Source: Aminipila sp032051575
GTDB taxonomy: Bacteria; Bacillota; Clostridia; Peptostreptococcales; Anaerovoracaceae
DNA length: 64,000 bases
Assembly: GCF_032051575.1 (NCBI RefSeq)
Contig: NZ_DAMBYD010000006.1
Location: 260,938 to 324,937 of the forward strand
Direction of reading: 5' to 3'
Part shown: piece after piece, positions 33,591-42,573 of the stretch
Layout: each line of letters begins with the position of its first letter
Numbering within the stretch: the first letter of the stretch is position 1
The notes under the pieces: generated by a model
The model's input: the letters and a program-made list of their open reading frames with translations, nothing else
What the model was told of the DNA's origin: nothing
Database searches by the model: none
Translations under genes and position numbers: made by a program

Positions 33591-36500
33591 TTATTTTGTA
33601 GCTCTGTTCTTAAAATGATTGAATTTCTCTTTAACATCCTTTTCTGCTTGTGCAAATAACTTTTCTGCATTTTCAGGGAAAGCAATTTCTAATGCAGAGT
33701 ATCTTACTTCACCTCTCAAAAACTCTATTAGTTCCATACTTGGTTCTTTTGAATCAAGTATAAATTCCTTTGTGTCGGGATTATATCGATATAAATTCCA
33801 GTACCCGGATTCCACCGCCTCTTTCATTTCAAACTGTGCATGGCTCATTCCCTGCTTTATGCCGTGAGTAACGCAAGGAGCATAACAAATAACAATAGAC
33901 GGACCTTTATGCTGTTCCGCTTCTTTAAGGGCCTTTATTAACTGTGTCGGATTAGCACCCATTGAGCACTGTGCAACATAAACATCGTCATATGACATCA
34001 TCAGAATACCTAAATCTTTCTTTTTTGTTTTTTTGCCAGATGCCTGAAACTGCGCCACTGCGCCTATAGGGGTGGCTTTTGAGGACTGACCTCCAGTATT
34101 GGAATAAACCTCTGTGTCTAAAACAAGTACATTGACATCTTCACCCATAGCAAATACATGGTCTAATCCTCCGTATCCGATGTCATATGCCCATCCATCA
34201 CCTCCTACCATCCACATAGTTTTCTTTGAAAGATTATTTCTTTTTGATAATATAGTATCCACTAAAATCTTTTCTTCATCGTTAAAACTATTTTCCTCAA
34301 GAGCTTTAATTAATTCTTGTGTAGTTGAAGTAGAAGCCTTTAAATCATCATATGCTTCAAACCATTCTGCTATAGATTTCTTTACAATCAAATCATGGGT
34401 AATCTCTTCAAGTTTTCTGATATCCATTGCTACTGACTCTCTTAATTGTTTTACTGCAAGACACATCCCATAACTAAATTCGGCATTATTTTCAAATAAG
34501 GAATTTGACCATGCAGGGCCTTTACCTTCTTTATTTTTACAATAAGGTATACATGGCATTGCAGCTCCCCATGCCTGTGAACAACCCGTTCCATTAGCTA
34601 TGTAAATCTTGTCTCCATACAACTGTGTAAGCAATTTAACATATGGAGTTTCTCCACAACCTGCACAAGCTCCTGAGAATTCAAGAAGCGGCTGTTTAAA
34701 CTGACTTCCTTTTACTGAATATACATCAGCCACTGGTTTTTGGGCTAATGTCATTGCATAATTCCAGTTTGTCTGATCTAAAGATACTTCATGAACCGGC
34801 ACCATTTTTATGGCCTCTTCTCTCATAGGACATACTGAAACACAGCAACCGCAGCTGGTACAATCAAGGGTACTCACCTGAATGGAGTATTTGAGGCTGC
34901 TATATGATTTGCCCTTTGCCTCTACCATTTGAAATTGTTTAGGGGCATTTTCTGCTTCATCCTTAGATAATAAAAATGGCCTTATTACAGCATGGGGACA
35001 CACATAAGCACACTGATTACATTGTAAACATTTATTCTTATCCCATACAGGAAGTACTGTTGCTATTCCTCTTTTTTCATAACATGATGTTCCCAGTGGC
35101 ATTGTTCCATCTTTTATTTTCAAAAAAGTACTTACAGGAAGTTCATCCCCCTTCTGCTTATTTATAGGAATTAAAATATTTTCAATCACGTCTGGAAGAA
35201 TCTGATTTTTTATCTTTTCATGTTCAGCCCGTAAAATTTTCCATGATTCAGGAACCTCTGCTTTAACTACTGCATTAATTCCTGCATCAATAGCGTTTAT
35301 GTTCCTTCTTACTATTTTTTCTCCCTTTTTCCCATAAGTCTTCATTACTGCCGCTTTCATATGTTCTATAGCATCTGAAGCTGGTATTATATGGGCCAGC
35401 TTGAAAAATGCTGCCTGAAGTACGATATTTGAGCGATTTCCCAGTCCAAGTTCCTGTGAACATTTATTTGCATTTATTATATAAAACTCTATATTATTGT
35501 CAGCAATATATCTCTTCATTTCAGCTGGAATATGATTGCTTAATTCTTCTTTACTCCATTCACAGTTAAGTAGAAAAGTTCCTCCTTTTTTTAGTTCTGT
35601 AATAATACTGTATTTTTCAATAAAATGCTGATTATGACATGCTATAAAATCTGCTTTTTTTACAAGATAAGTTGAACTAATGGGGCGGTCACCAAATCTT
35701 AAATGAGACTTAGTAATACCAAAAGACTTCTTTGTATCATACTCAAAATATGCCTGGCAGTACATATCTGTAGTCTCCCCAATAATTTTTATGGAATTCT
35801 TATTTGCACCAACTGTACCATCTGAGCCAAGCCCCCAAAACTTACAACTTATGGTTCCCACTGGCTCTGTTATGATTTCCTCTTCAACAGGCAGTGATAA
35901 ATGAGTAACATCATCATCAATTCCTACAGTAAAATGATTCTTAGGCTGACTCCCCTTCATATTTTCAAATACAGCTTTAATTTGTGCAGGTGTAGTATCT
36001 TTTGAAGACAATCCATATCTTCCTGCAAGAATTTTAGGCTTGTTTTCTTCATTTATATACGCTGTACACACATCTTCATAAAGAGGCTCACCCAATGCTC
36101 CAATCTCTTTTAATCTGTCTAACACAGTAAGTACTTTAACAGTCTTAGGCACGGCGCCAAATAAGTGTTTAGCTGAGAAGGGTCTGTAAAGATGTACTTG
36201 CAAAAAACCAACTTTCTCACCTTTTTCATTCAGGTATTTTACAACCTCCTCAATTGTTCCACTTACAGATCCCATGGCAATAATAACTCTTTCTGCATCA
36301 GTATCCCCATAATAATTAAATAGTTTATATGTACGTCCAGTAATTTTACTAATTCGATCCATATAATCCTGTACAATGTCTGGTAATTGGTCATAATCAA
36401 TATTGTTAGACTCTCTAACCTGAAAATAAATATCGGGGTTCTGTACTGTACTTCTCATAACAGGTTTTTCCGGATTTAAAGCGTTTTTTCTAAAAGCTTC

Positions 36501-37100
36501 AAGTGCCTCATAATCTATTAATTCTGCAAATTCATCGTATTCAATGGCTTCAACTTTCTGAATTTCATGTGATGTTCTAAAACCATCAAAAAAGTGCATA
36601 AATGGAATCCTTGATTTTATAGCAGATAGGTGTGCTATTCCTCCCAGATCCATAATTTCCTGTACACTTCCAGAAGAAAGCATGGCAAAACCAGTTTGCC
36701 TGCAATTCATAACATCTGAATGATCACCAAAAATAGAGAATGCGTGGGTTCCTACCGTTCTGGATGCCACATGCAATACACCTGGATGCCGCTGTCCTGA
36801 AATTCTGTGCATTGTTGGAATCATTAACATTAAACCCTGGGATGAAGTATATGAAGTTGCAAGTGCCCCTGCTTCAAGAGCACCATGGACAGCACCAACT
36901 GCCCCTGCCTCCGACTGCATTTCCACTAATCTTACTGTCTGACCGAAAATATTTTTTAATCCGTTTGCCGCCCATTCGTCTGTCTTTTCTGCCATTGGTG
37001 ATGATGGAGTAATGGGATAAATGCCTGCAACTTCTGTAAAGGCATATGCCACATAAGCAGCAGCTTCATTGCCATCAACAATTTTCATGGTTTTACTCAT
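33591..37100 (-). CDS. nifJ: Pyruvate:ferredoxin (flavodoxin) oxidoreductase
   Basis: 1169 aa single-chain PFOR, full length. Oxidises pyruvate to acetyl-CoA and CO2, reducing ferredoxin. The N-terminal domain has DGNEAAAYVAYAFTEVAGIYPITPSSPMAE; the gamma-like middle domain follows. Two ferredoxin motifs are CLQCNQCAYVCP and CTSCGCCVSVCP. The C-terminal TPP domain has ACAGCGETPYVKLL, GTGCSQAWG and VGGDGWAYDIGYGGLDHV, where the cysteines hold the proximal cluster. ATG at 37100 was chosen over an ATG 17 codons upstream, since AAGGAGGAAG lies directly before it. First gene of the nifJ-CoA-transferase operon. Confidence 0.97.
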   Translation of the reverse strand: MSKTMKIVDGNEAAAYVAYAFTEVAGIYPITPSSPMAEKTDEWAANGLKNIFGQTVRLVEMQSEAGAVGAVHGALEAGALATSYTSSQGLMLMIPTMHRISGQRHPGVLHVASRTVGTHAFSIFGDHSDVMNCRQTGFAMLSSGSVQEIMDLGGIAHLSAIKSRIPFMHFFDGFRTSHEIQKVEAIEYDEFAELIDYEALEAFRKNALNPEKPVMRSTVQNPDIYFQVRESNNIDYDQLPDIVQDYMDRISKITGRTYKLFNYYGDTDAERVIIAMGSVSGTIEEVVKYLNEKGEKVGFLQVHLYRPFSAKHLFGAVPKTVKVLTVLDRLKEIGALGEPLYEDVCTAYINEENKPKILAGRYGLSSKDTTPAQIKAVFENMKGSQPKNHFTVGIDDDVTHLSLPVEEEIITEPVGTISCKFWGLGSDGTVGANKNSIKIIGETTDMYCQAYFEYDTKKSFGITKSHLRFGDRPISSTYLVKKADFIACHNQHFIEKYSIITELKKGGTFLLNCEWSKEELSNHIPAEMKRYIADNNIEFYIINANKCSQELGLGNRSNIVLQAAFFKLAHIIPASDAIEHMKAAVMKTYGKKGEKIVRRNINAIDAGINAVVKAEVPESWKILRAEHEKIKNQILPDVIENILIPINKQKGDELPVSTFLKIKDGTMPLGTSCYEKRGIATVLPVWDKNKCLQCNQCAYVCPHAVIRPFLLSKDEAENAPKQFQMVEAKGKSYSSLKYSIQVSTLDCTSCGCCVSVCPMREEAIKMVPVHEVSLDQTNWNYAMTLAQKPVADVYSVKGSQFKQPLLEFSGACAGCGETPYVKLLTQLYGDKIYIANGTGCSQAWGAAMPCIPYCKNKEGKGPAWSNSLFENNAEFSYGMCLAVKQLRESVAMDIRKLEEITHDLIVKKSIAEWFEAYDDLKASTSTTQELIKALEENSFNDEEKILVDTILSKRNNLSKKTMWMVGGDGWAYDIGYGGLDHVFAMGEDVNVLVLDTEVYSNTGGQSSKATPIGAVAQFQASGKKTKKKDLGILMMSYDDVYVAQCSMGANPTQLIKALKEAEQHKGPSIVICYAPCVTHGIKQGMSHAQFEMKEAVESGYWNLYRYNPDTKEFILDSKEPSMELIEFLRGEVRYSALEIAFPENAEKLFAQAEKDVKEKFNHFKNRATK

Positions 37101-37159
37101 TTGCTTCCTCCTTTTGTCTTTATATGAATAACTACAATATTTGCTTTTCATATACTTTG

Positions 37160-37188
37160 ATAATATTTTTTTACCTTTTTAAAGTCAA
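37160..37188 (-). promoter_or_regulatory. Promoter of nifJ operon
   Basis: Minus-strand TTGACT (37188-37183), 17 bases, TATTAT (37165-37160). Leader of about 50 bases. Confidence 0.7.
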
Positions 37189-37198
37189 ATCACATAAA

Positions 37199-37243
37199 TT
37201 TCATCTTATGAAAATATTTTTATAATAGTTTCATTAAACGAAA
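37199..37243. promoter_or_regulatory. Two 15-base palindromes upstream of nifJ (probable operators)
   Basis: TTTCATCTTATGAAA (37199-37213) and TTTCATTAAACGAAA (37229-37243), centres exactly 30 bases apart, or about three helical turns. They lie upstream of the -35, near -53 and -83, which suits an activator. A third copy of this pattern lies at 31239-31253. Confidence 0.5.
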
Positions 37244-37361
37244 TATGTCACTGCCTTATAACCTGTATTTTTTTCATTCCTTCTGATTTCAGAAAATTTG
37301 TACATTGCAATATATTTTTACGAAACTTTATATAATAGCGTAATGTATATTTAGTTTTTGA

Positions 37362-37407
37362 CATAAAAAAAAAGACTGAATTCAGATTAATACCAAATTC
37401 AATCTTT
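37362..37407 (-). terminator. Terminator after the lipoprotein gene
   Basis: Minus-strand stem AAAGATTGAATTT / GAATTCAGTCTTT followed by TTTTTTATG. Confidence 0.75.
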
Positions 37408-37440
37408 AACTCTCTCATATTCTTCTCTTTTATCTTATGA

Positions 37441-38499
37441 CTATTTCTCAAAGCTCAAATTAAGCAAATACACTCTACCCTTTTCATCAAGCTTTTTAAA
37501 GATATGACTCTGTAAATTTTCATATCCATCATTCTCTGTTATTCCAATTTTACCACAGTCATATACGGTTCTTTTGCTATATGTATTTCCCATTGCATCT
37601 ATAAAATGTTCTTCCACAATAACGTAATCCGTATTCTTCTCCAGATTTAAAACTTGATCTCTTTGTGAAAAATTAATATCTAATACTTTTATAAGCTGAT
37701 GATTTTTATCCATCTGCCTTACTTCTGCGCTCTTTAAAAAATCCATCTGTTCTAAGTTTATTTTAAAGGTTTTTGTTTGTTTTGTTGATTGTGCTGAAAT
37801 TCCTGTACCAGTCATATAATCTTCATAGCTTTCTGAAATGCTTATCCCGCTATTTCCCACTCCTGAGCTTGGATCTGATACCGGATTTATGCATAATATA
37901 TCTGAACTTGGAATATTTGTATATACACTGCCATCATTTCTCTGATATATCTCATTGACTCTTACTCTTGTATTTGCTTTTGCGTTTACTCCAATAGTAG
38001 CCTCAACTTCATTTTTTACCTCTGATCTGGATTTGTTATTTTCGCTAAATTCATTGGCAGCAGTTGATATCTTTACATCATACACATCCTCTGAGCACTG
38101 AGTTTCCATATATGATTCTGTCTTCCCATTTTCTTCAGCTATTCTCCTTGTATATAACACACAATATCCTTTTATGTTTTCAAAATTATAAGTACCATCA
38201 TTCTGTTTAATGCCTTCTATTGTAGCTCTATTATCAAACCTCTTAATTTCTTCATCCGTCAGTTTTCTGACGCTCCCGTCAGCCCGTACAAGCTTTTTTT
38301 CTTCATAATATAAAGTATCCCCATCCTGCATGATGTAATCTTTCAAATCCTCTTCAAAAGTAACAAATACACCAATCAATTGATCTCCATTTTTTATGTT
38401 CTGTAATGCTGGATTTGCTAGACTGCATCCACTAAAACAAATGGACATTATACACATAACAAGAGCAAAGGCTCCTGAGTTTCTAATTACTTTCTTCAT
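37441..38499 (-). CDS. Predicted lipoprotein, unknown function
   Basis: 352 aa. The N-terminal signal is KK...LVMCIMSICFSGC, a lipobox with Cys near residue 25, so the mature protein is anchored outside the membrane. I do not recognise a domain in the rest; it is polar, with a Thr-rich and Asp-rich middle. The ATG is preceded by GGGAGAGGAAG. It overlaps the end of the small XRE gene by 17 bases, so the two are translationally linked, and DUF2975 lies just upstream. Confidence 0.7.
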   Translation of the reverse strand: MKKVIRNSGAFALVMCIMSICFSGCSLANPALQNIKNGDQLIGVFVTFEEDLKDYIMQDGDTLYYEEKKLVRADGSVRKLTDEEIKRFDNRATIEGIKQNDGTYNFENIKGYCVLYTRRIAEENGKTESYMETQCSEDVYDVKISTAANEFSENNKSRSEVKNEVEATIGVNAKANTRVRVNEIYQRNDGSVYTNIPSSDILCINPVSDPSSGVGNSGISISESYEDYMTGTGISAQSTKQTKTFKINLEQMDFLKSAEVRQMDKNHQLIKVLDINFSQRDQVLNLEKNTDYVIVEEHFIDAMGNTYSKRTVYDCGKIGITENDGYENLQSHIFKKLDEKGRVYLLNLSFEK

Positions 38500-38719
38500 G
38501 CTCTTCCTCTCCCAATTCCCCATCAAATTTCAATATATCTCCCACATCACACTGCAAGTAATAGCAAATTTTATTTACAGTATTAAACCTTACCCCCTTT
38601 GCTTTGCCACTCCTTAACACGGATAGGTTAGCCTCCGTTATGGAAACCAGCTTGCAAAGTTCCTTGGAGGTCATATTTCTTTTTTTCAGTATCTCATCTA
38701 AATGAACTTGAATCGCCAT
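38483..38719 (-). CDS. Small XRE-family regulator (HTH_26 type)
   Basis: 78 aa, almost entirely a helix-turn-helix: MAIQVHLDEILKKRNMTSKELCKLVSITEANLSVLRSGKAKGVRFNTVNKICYYLQCDVGDILKF. Such regulators are usually encoded next to DUF2975 membrane proteins, as here (32 bases downstream of it). The tail GELGEEEHEESN is acidic. It overlaps the lipoprotein start. Confidence 0.9.
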   Translation of the reverse strand: MAIQVHLDEILKKRNMTSKELCKLVSITEANLSVLRSGKAKGVRFNTVNKICYYLQCDVGDILKFDGELGEEEHEESN

Positions 38720-38751
38720 CTCTTCCTCCAGTTATATATATTTCTGAAACT

Positions 38752-39768
38752 TTATATAATCATTTGGTTATCATCATAAAGCAATGAGCTTTCTTTTAAA
38801 TATTCTGCTATAAGCAATCCTGCAAAAGCTAAAATTAAAGGAATAAACGGAATATCCAGTAAAAAGTTAGCGTGTAATAATTCACGCCAAAATATTAGCT
38901 GAATTACATTCTGTGTAATGTTGCATACTATGGATACAGTTACCGTTACTCTGCTTCTTTCTGCCATTAGATTAGCTATATTTACCGCACTTTCATCATA
39001 CTTATTTTCTTTTAACAATTGAATCAGCCTAATCCCTGACTCAATAATTCCGACAAAACACACCATAGGCAACAAATCCAAGAAGAATTTAATTGCTGTA
39101 ATAAATATCCCTGCTTCTGGTATGCCGCTGTTTTCGTATTGTTGAAATAAGTTTAAAGGCAAAGTGAAACAAAAAAATATCACATACACTATAGTAAAAA
39201 ATAGCAAAACACGTTCAGTCTGCTTCCAAATATCTGTATGCTTGAAACTGCCCGCAAACTTTAAAACGAAATATCCTATAATCAGTGAATAGGCTACTCC
39301 TGCTAAAAAACATTTAAGTGCAGGCAGCATATCGCTCATAACTGCACCTATTGCCTTTGGCGTTATATTTGATATCACACCTGGATTGATAAAACAATAC
39401 ATCATAAAAAATAAATAAAGAGACAATGCAATAAGAATTACATCCGCTAATTCTAAAGAATAGCTTTGTTCAAATTCTAATTGTAAATGTTGTTTATTTC
39501 GTATTTTTTCCAATTGCCTGCCTAATTTTGTTCGAAAAGCAAAGAAAGCAGGAATTAAGCAAATATCCAAGTACAAAATCCATGCGGCTATATTTCCTAT
39601 TGTTGAACTGAATGACAGCCACCTAAGCCCCCTTGCTACCACTTCCATAGGTAAGTAAATTCCATAATATATGGTTTGAATTTCTCCTAAAAAGTACATC
39701 ACCGTAGCTAAAATTGCAGAACTAAAAGCCACAAAGTACACTATTGTATTAAATCGTTTAATCTCCAT
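38752..39768 (-). CDS. DUF2975-like membrane protein, enlarged
   Basis: 338 aa with about eight membrane helices. The C-terminal half, ending PFIPLILAFAGLLIAEYLKESSLLYDDNQMII, has the form of DUF2975, whose usual members are about 150-200 aa and end in ELxxENDLTI-like tails. The N-terminal half looks like a second, divergent four-helix unit, so this may be an internal duplication or fusion. ATG at 39768 has a GAGGT site seven bases before it. The neighbouring XRE regulator supports the DUF2975 call. Function unknown. Confidence 0.65.
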   Translation of the reverse strand: MEIKRFNTIVYFVAFSSAILATVMYFLGEIQTIYYGIYLPMEVVARGLRWLSFSSTIGNIAAWILYLDICLIPAFFAFRTKLGRQLEKIRNKQHLQLEFEQSYSLELADVILIALSLYLFFMMYCFINPGVISNITPKAIGAVMSDMLPALKCFLAGVAYSLIIGYFVLKFAGSFKHTDIWKQTERVLLFFTIVYVIFFCFTLPLNLFQQYENSGIPEAGIFITAIKFFLDLLPMVCFVGIIESGIRLIQLLKENKYDESAVNIANLMAERSRVTVTVSIVCNITQNVIQLIFWRELLHANFLLDIPFIPLILAFAGLLIAEYLKESSLLYDDNQMII

Positions 39769-39941
39769 TCCCAATACCTCACAAATCACATCTGTATAAA
39801 ATTACGCTCCTATGCTAAAATTATTGTTTTACGATAATTTATTCTTTTATAGTATGCTACAAATTATCGTTTTGTCAATAATTATATAAATCTAACTCAA
39901 TAAAAAAGCTAGGTGATCTGTTTTTGCCACCTAGCACATAT

Positions 39942-40454
39942 CTAAATTTGATTTTTCAGTTGCTGAATTTTCCATTTACATTTCCATACCATCCTTAAAA
40001 ATACCAATACTATCATTCCTAAGAATATAACAAATCCCCAGAATATATTTCTATCAGCTTCAATTGCACAACTGACTTCAACAAGAAAACATATTACTTC
40101 AATCAGTAAAGCCACAGAAAAAAAGTTTTTTATCCGAGTATATTGTGCTATCTTTGATTCTCCATCAGTATACATTTCCAACGGCCCATCAGAAGATTTT
40201 TTTCTAATAAATACCCATCTATACCATTGTGAAATCACTTCAACTCCACTTTCTTCCATAAAACTGGCAAAGTGTTTCTTATCCCCATTCCAGTTATTTA
40301 GTAAGTCAATTTGATAATTATACTCACCTGGTTCACAAGCTTCGAAAGTATACACACCTAAGAAAAACTTTTTAAAAGCCCATCCTTCCATGGACATTTC
40401 ATTTAACCAATTTGCTTCTTCATCTTTATCAAAATATAATCTAAATTTTTTCAT
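39942..40454 (-). CDS. DUF2812 membrane protein
   Basis: 170 aa. The N-terminal soluble part has the DUF2812 pattern (EEANWLNEMSMEGWAFKKFFLGVYTFEACEPGEYNYQIDLL, then SQWYRWVFIRK), followed by two membrane helices near residues 112-152 and a basic tail. This family is regularly encoded with PadR-type regulators, as here. It starts 14 bases after the padR stop. Function unknown; the pair is thought to sense or respond to envelope stress or antimicrobials, but that is inference. Confidence 0.85.
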   Translation of the reverse strand: MKKFRLYFDKDEEANWLNEMSMEGWAFKKFFLGVYTFEACEPGEYNYQIDLLNNWNGDKKHFASFMEESGVEVISQWYRWVFIRKKSSDGPLEMYTDGESKIAQYTRIKNFFSVALLIEVICFLVEVSCAIEADRNIFWGFVIFLGMIVLVFLRMVWKCKWKIQQLKNQI

Positions 40455-40468
40455 ATCTATACCTCCTT

Positions 40469-40780
40469 TTATTTTTCCATTTGCTTTGAGTTCTCAACAA
40501 GTTCTTCTAAACGGCTCACTTCCACATTAAACATTTCTCTGCCTGCATCTGTTATAAGATATTCCTTTTTCTTTCTTGATTCTTTATCTTCGCTATAAAG
40601 CTTAATCCACCCCTTTGATACCATAGAATTAATTGCACCGTACAATGTGCCTGGTCCTAAATTCAACCTTCCTTTTGTCATCTCTAACACATCTTGAATA
40701 ATTCCATATCCATAATTTGGTTTTCTTACAGCCAGCAATATATAAAACAGTGCCTCTGTTAAAGGCGTATTCTTTTCCAA
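40469..40780 (-). CDS. PadR-family transcriptional regulator
   Basis: 103 aa. Winged-helix PadR fold: TPLTEALFYILLAVRKPNYGYGIIQDVLEMTKGRLNLGPGTLYGAINSMVSKGWIKLY. The start is taken as TTG at 40780, seven bases after GGAGGG; an in-frame TTG five codons upstream lies inside the ribosome site. Upstream, a palindrome sits between the -35 and -10, pointing to autoregulation. Operon with DUF2812. Confidence 0.92.
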   Translation of the reverse strand: MEKNTPLTEALFYILLAVRKPNYGYGIIQDVLEMTKGRLNLGPGTLYGAINSMVSKGWIKLYSEDKESRKKKEYLITDAGREMFNVEVSRLEELVENSKQMEK

Positions 40781-40818
40781 TGTATCGCCCTCCAATCTAT
40801 CGCATCACGACATATTAC

Positions 40819-40847
40819 AATATATCAGCATACGATATATGTGTCAA
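40819..40847 (-). promoter_or_regulatory. padR promoter with embedded operator
   Basis: Minus-strand TTGACA (40847-40842), 17 bases, TATATT (40824-40819). The palindrome ATATATC-N7-GATATAT (40820-40840) fills the spacer and overlaps the -10, as expected for PadR autorepression. Confidence 0.75.
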
Positions 40848-40875
40848 TAATAATTTAAACATTTTTTTGAAATAT

Positions 40876-40913
40876 AAAAAAAATGGCAAGTAATCTAGTA
40901 GACTACTGCCATT
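40876..40913 (-). terminator. Terminator after hemW
   Basis: Minus-strand stem AATGGCAgTA ... TTActTGCCATT followed by TTTTTTTATATT. Confidence 0.8.
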
Positions 40914-40941
40914 ATACGACTTGCACATTTGTTATTGCATC

Positions 40942-42132
40942 CTACACAAACTCCGACAGCACTGTATTGGATACATCTACACCTTTTATGGTAAATCTTA
41001 TTCTATCGTTTTCCAGAATCATCAGTTCATTTTCCACGTATTCTTTTACTAGTTTCTCCTGATCCGGATATGCTTCAAACAATTTCTTTCCAAATCGGTT
41101 CTCAAATTCAGTAAGGTTAATGCCTTCCGCTCTTCTCATCCCTGTTATAATAAATTCCACCATATCATCATGTTCAGTATTTGTATGCTGCCATTCAACC
41201 CATTTACGTTCAGTTTTTAAATGGTCATCAATTATCCCTATACCGAGGTTGTCGGGTTGAAGTTGTTGGATGTACTTGCCCAAATCTCGGGTATTACTGA
41301 ATCGCTCGCCATTCATATAAGAATGAGCCCCAAGGCCTATGCCTAAGTAATCTCCCATATCCCAGTATTTTAAATTATGTTTACACTCAAACCCCGGCTT
41401 TGCACAGTTAGATATTTCATAGTGGTTATATCCAGACTCTTTTAAAAACTTAGATGCCCCATGATACATATCTCTATCTATTATATCCGATACCATGTTC
41501 AATTCACCCTTTTCAAACATTTCAAAGTATCTGGTTCCTTCTTCCAACTGAAGACTGTAAAATGAAATGTGTTCTGGATTGAGATGGATAGCCTCTTGCA
41601 ATGTTTCTTGCCAAACTTCTTTAGTATGTTCTGGTATAGCAAACATTAAGTCTATGTTTATATTGCCAAACCCAGCTTGTCTTGCTAACGCATAGGTTTC
41701 CTTTGCATCTTCTGATTGATGAACCCGTCCTAAACGTTTTAATGCCATATCATTAAAAGTTTGTATACCAATGCTTATGCGGTTAATTCCTGCCTCTTTG
41801 TATATTTTAAGCTTTTCTGCATCTATAGTTTTAGGGTTACATTCAATAGTTATTTCTGCACCTTTCTCAACTTTATACTTGTCCTTTATGAGTATAAGGA
41901 CTTCTTTCAACAAATTTGCATCAATTAAAGAAGGCGTACCCCCACCAAAGAATATGGTATCTACAGTAAAATCATTACCATAAACTACAAAGTAGTATTC
42001 AAGCTCTCTCTTTAAAGCATCTATATATCGTCTATGTAGGTCCGCCCCACTATTTTCAAAGGATAAAAAGTCACAGTACAGACACTTTTTGATACAAAAT
42101 GGTATGTGTATATACACTCCCAGTTTTTTCAT
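40942..42132 (-). CDS. hemW: HemW, radical SAM heme chaperone
   Basis: 396 aa. HemN-like radical SAM protein that binds heme and passes it to respiratory or other proteins; it is not a coproporphyrinogen oxidase. Cluster motif CIKKCLYC near residue 13, FFGGGTPSLI, then IGIQTFND. The HemN-specific extra cysteine (CxxxCxxCxC) is lacking here, fitting HemW. It overlaps the preceding 86-aa ORF by four bases (ATGA). In many Clostridia hemW lies next to lepA and hrcA; here hrcA is 22 kb away. Confidence 0.95.
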   Translation of the reverse strand: MKKLGVYIHIPFCIKKCLYCDFLSFENSGADLHRRYIDALKRELEYYFVVYGNDFTVDTIFFGGGTPSLIDANLLKEVLILIKDKYKVEKGAEITIECNPKTIDAEKLKIYKEAGINRISIGIQTFNDMALKRLGRVHQSEDAKETYALARQAGFGNINIDLMFAIPEHTKEVWQETLQEAIHLNPEHISFYSLQLEEGTRYFEMFEKGELNMVSDIIDRDMYHGASKFLKESGYNHYEISNCAKPGFECKHNLKYWDMGDYLGIGLGAHSYMNGERFSNTRDLGKYIQQLQPDNLGIGIIDDHLKTERKWVEWQHTNTEHDDMVEFIITGMRRAEGINLTEFENRFGKKLFEAYPDQEKLVKEYVENELMILENDRIRFTIKGVDVSNTVLSEFV

Positions 42133-42389
42133 AATACCTCCATAAATCTTCGTATTATTTCATCCATAATATTCGCAATCAGCATGGTTCTATCAACAGG
42201 GCTGCAAAACTTCTCATTATTTTCAAGATAATAACTTTTTAAAATAAAACTTCTCAGTTCTGGAAAATCCTCAGATGGTATAAATAATTTTTCCTCTTTA
42301 GACTGTTTTATCTCATATTCTTTAGCTTGTTTATATAATGTTCTAAGTCCATCATCAGAGATACTTTTTAGAAAAATGTAAGATTTCAT
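42129..42389 (-). CDS. Hypothetical 86-aa protein upstream of hemW
   Basis: 86 aa, polar, helical, ending DEIIRRFMEVL. No family recognised. It begins after an AGGT site and overlaps hemW by ATGA, so its translation is coupled to hemW. It is transcribed after the lepA terminator and so probably has its own promoter. Confidence 0.7.
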   Translation of the reverse strand: MKSYIFLKSISDDGLRTLYKQAKEYEIKQSKEEKLFIPSEDFPELRSFILKSYYLENNEKFCSPVDRTMLIANIMDEIIRRFMEVL

Positions 42390-42573
42390 ATTTTTTCACC
42401 TAACTCTTTATATAATATTCATTGTAAATGTTCATCTATTAAATTTTACTTTAATACCTTTAATTATATTGGCTAGTTTTAACTGAAATCAATCATCCAA
42501 ATTATAGCAACTCAATATTGATACACATTCTGACAGATTTTAAGCGATTTTTGGGCCACTTAAACTATACACA

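Larger units (their letters stand above)
37101..37440. other. nifJ upstream region
   Basis: 340 bases without a credible gene. It holds the nifJ promoter (37160-37188), two related palindromes upstream of it (37199-37213 and 37229-37243), and on the far side the terminator of the lipoprotein gene (37362-37407). A minus-strand 67-codon frame at 37248-37451 runs through that terminator and is not considered real. Confidence 0.6.

Noticed and set aside
37166..37260. Rex (NADH-sensing) site before nifJ
   Set aside because: The palindromes found have TTTC...GAAA arms and lack the TTGTGAA-N4-TTCACAA form of Rex sites.
37248..37451. Minus-strand 67-codon frame between lipoprotein gene and nifJ
   Set aside because: It runs through the terminator of the lipoprotein gene and overlaps its end; composition typical of noncoding AT-rich DNA.
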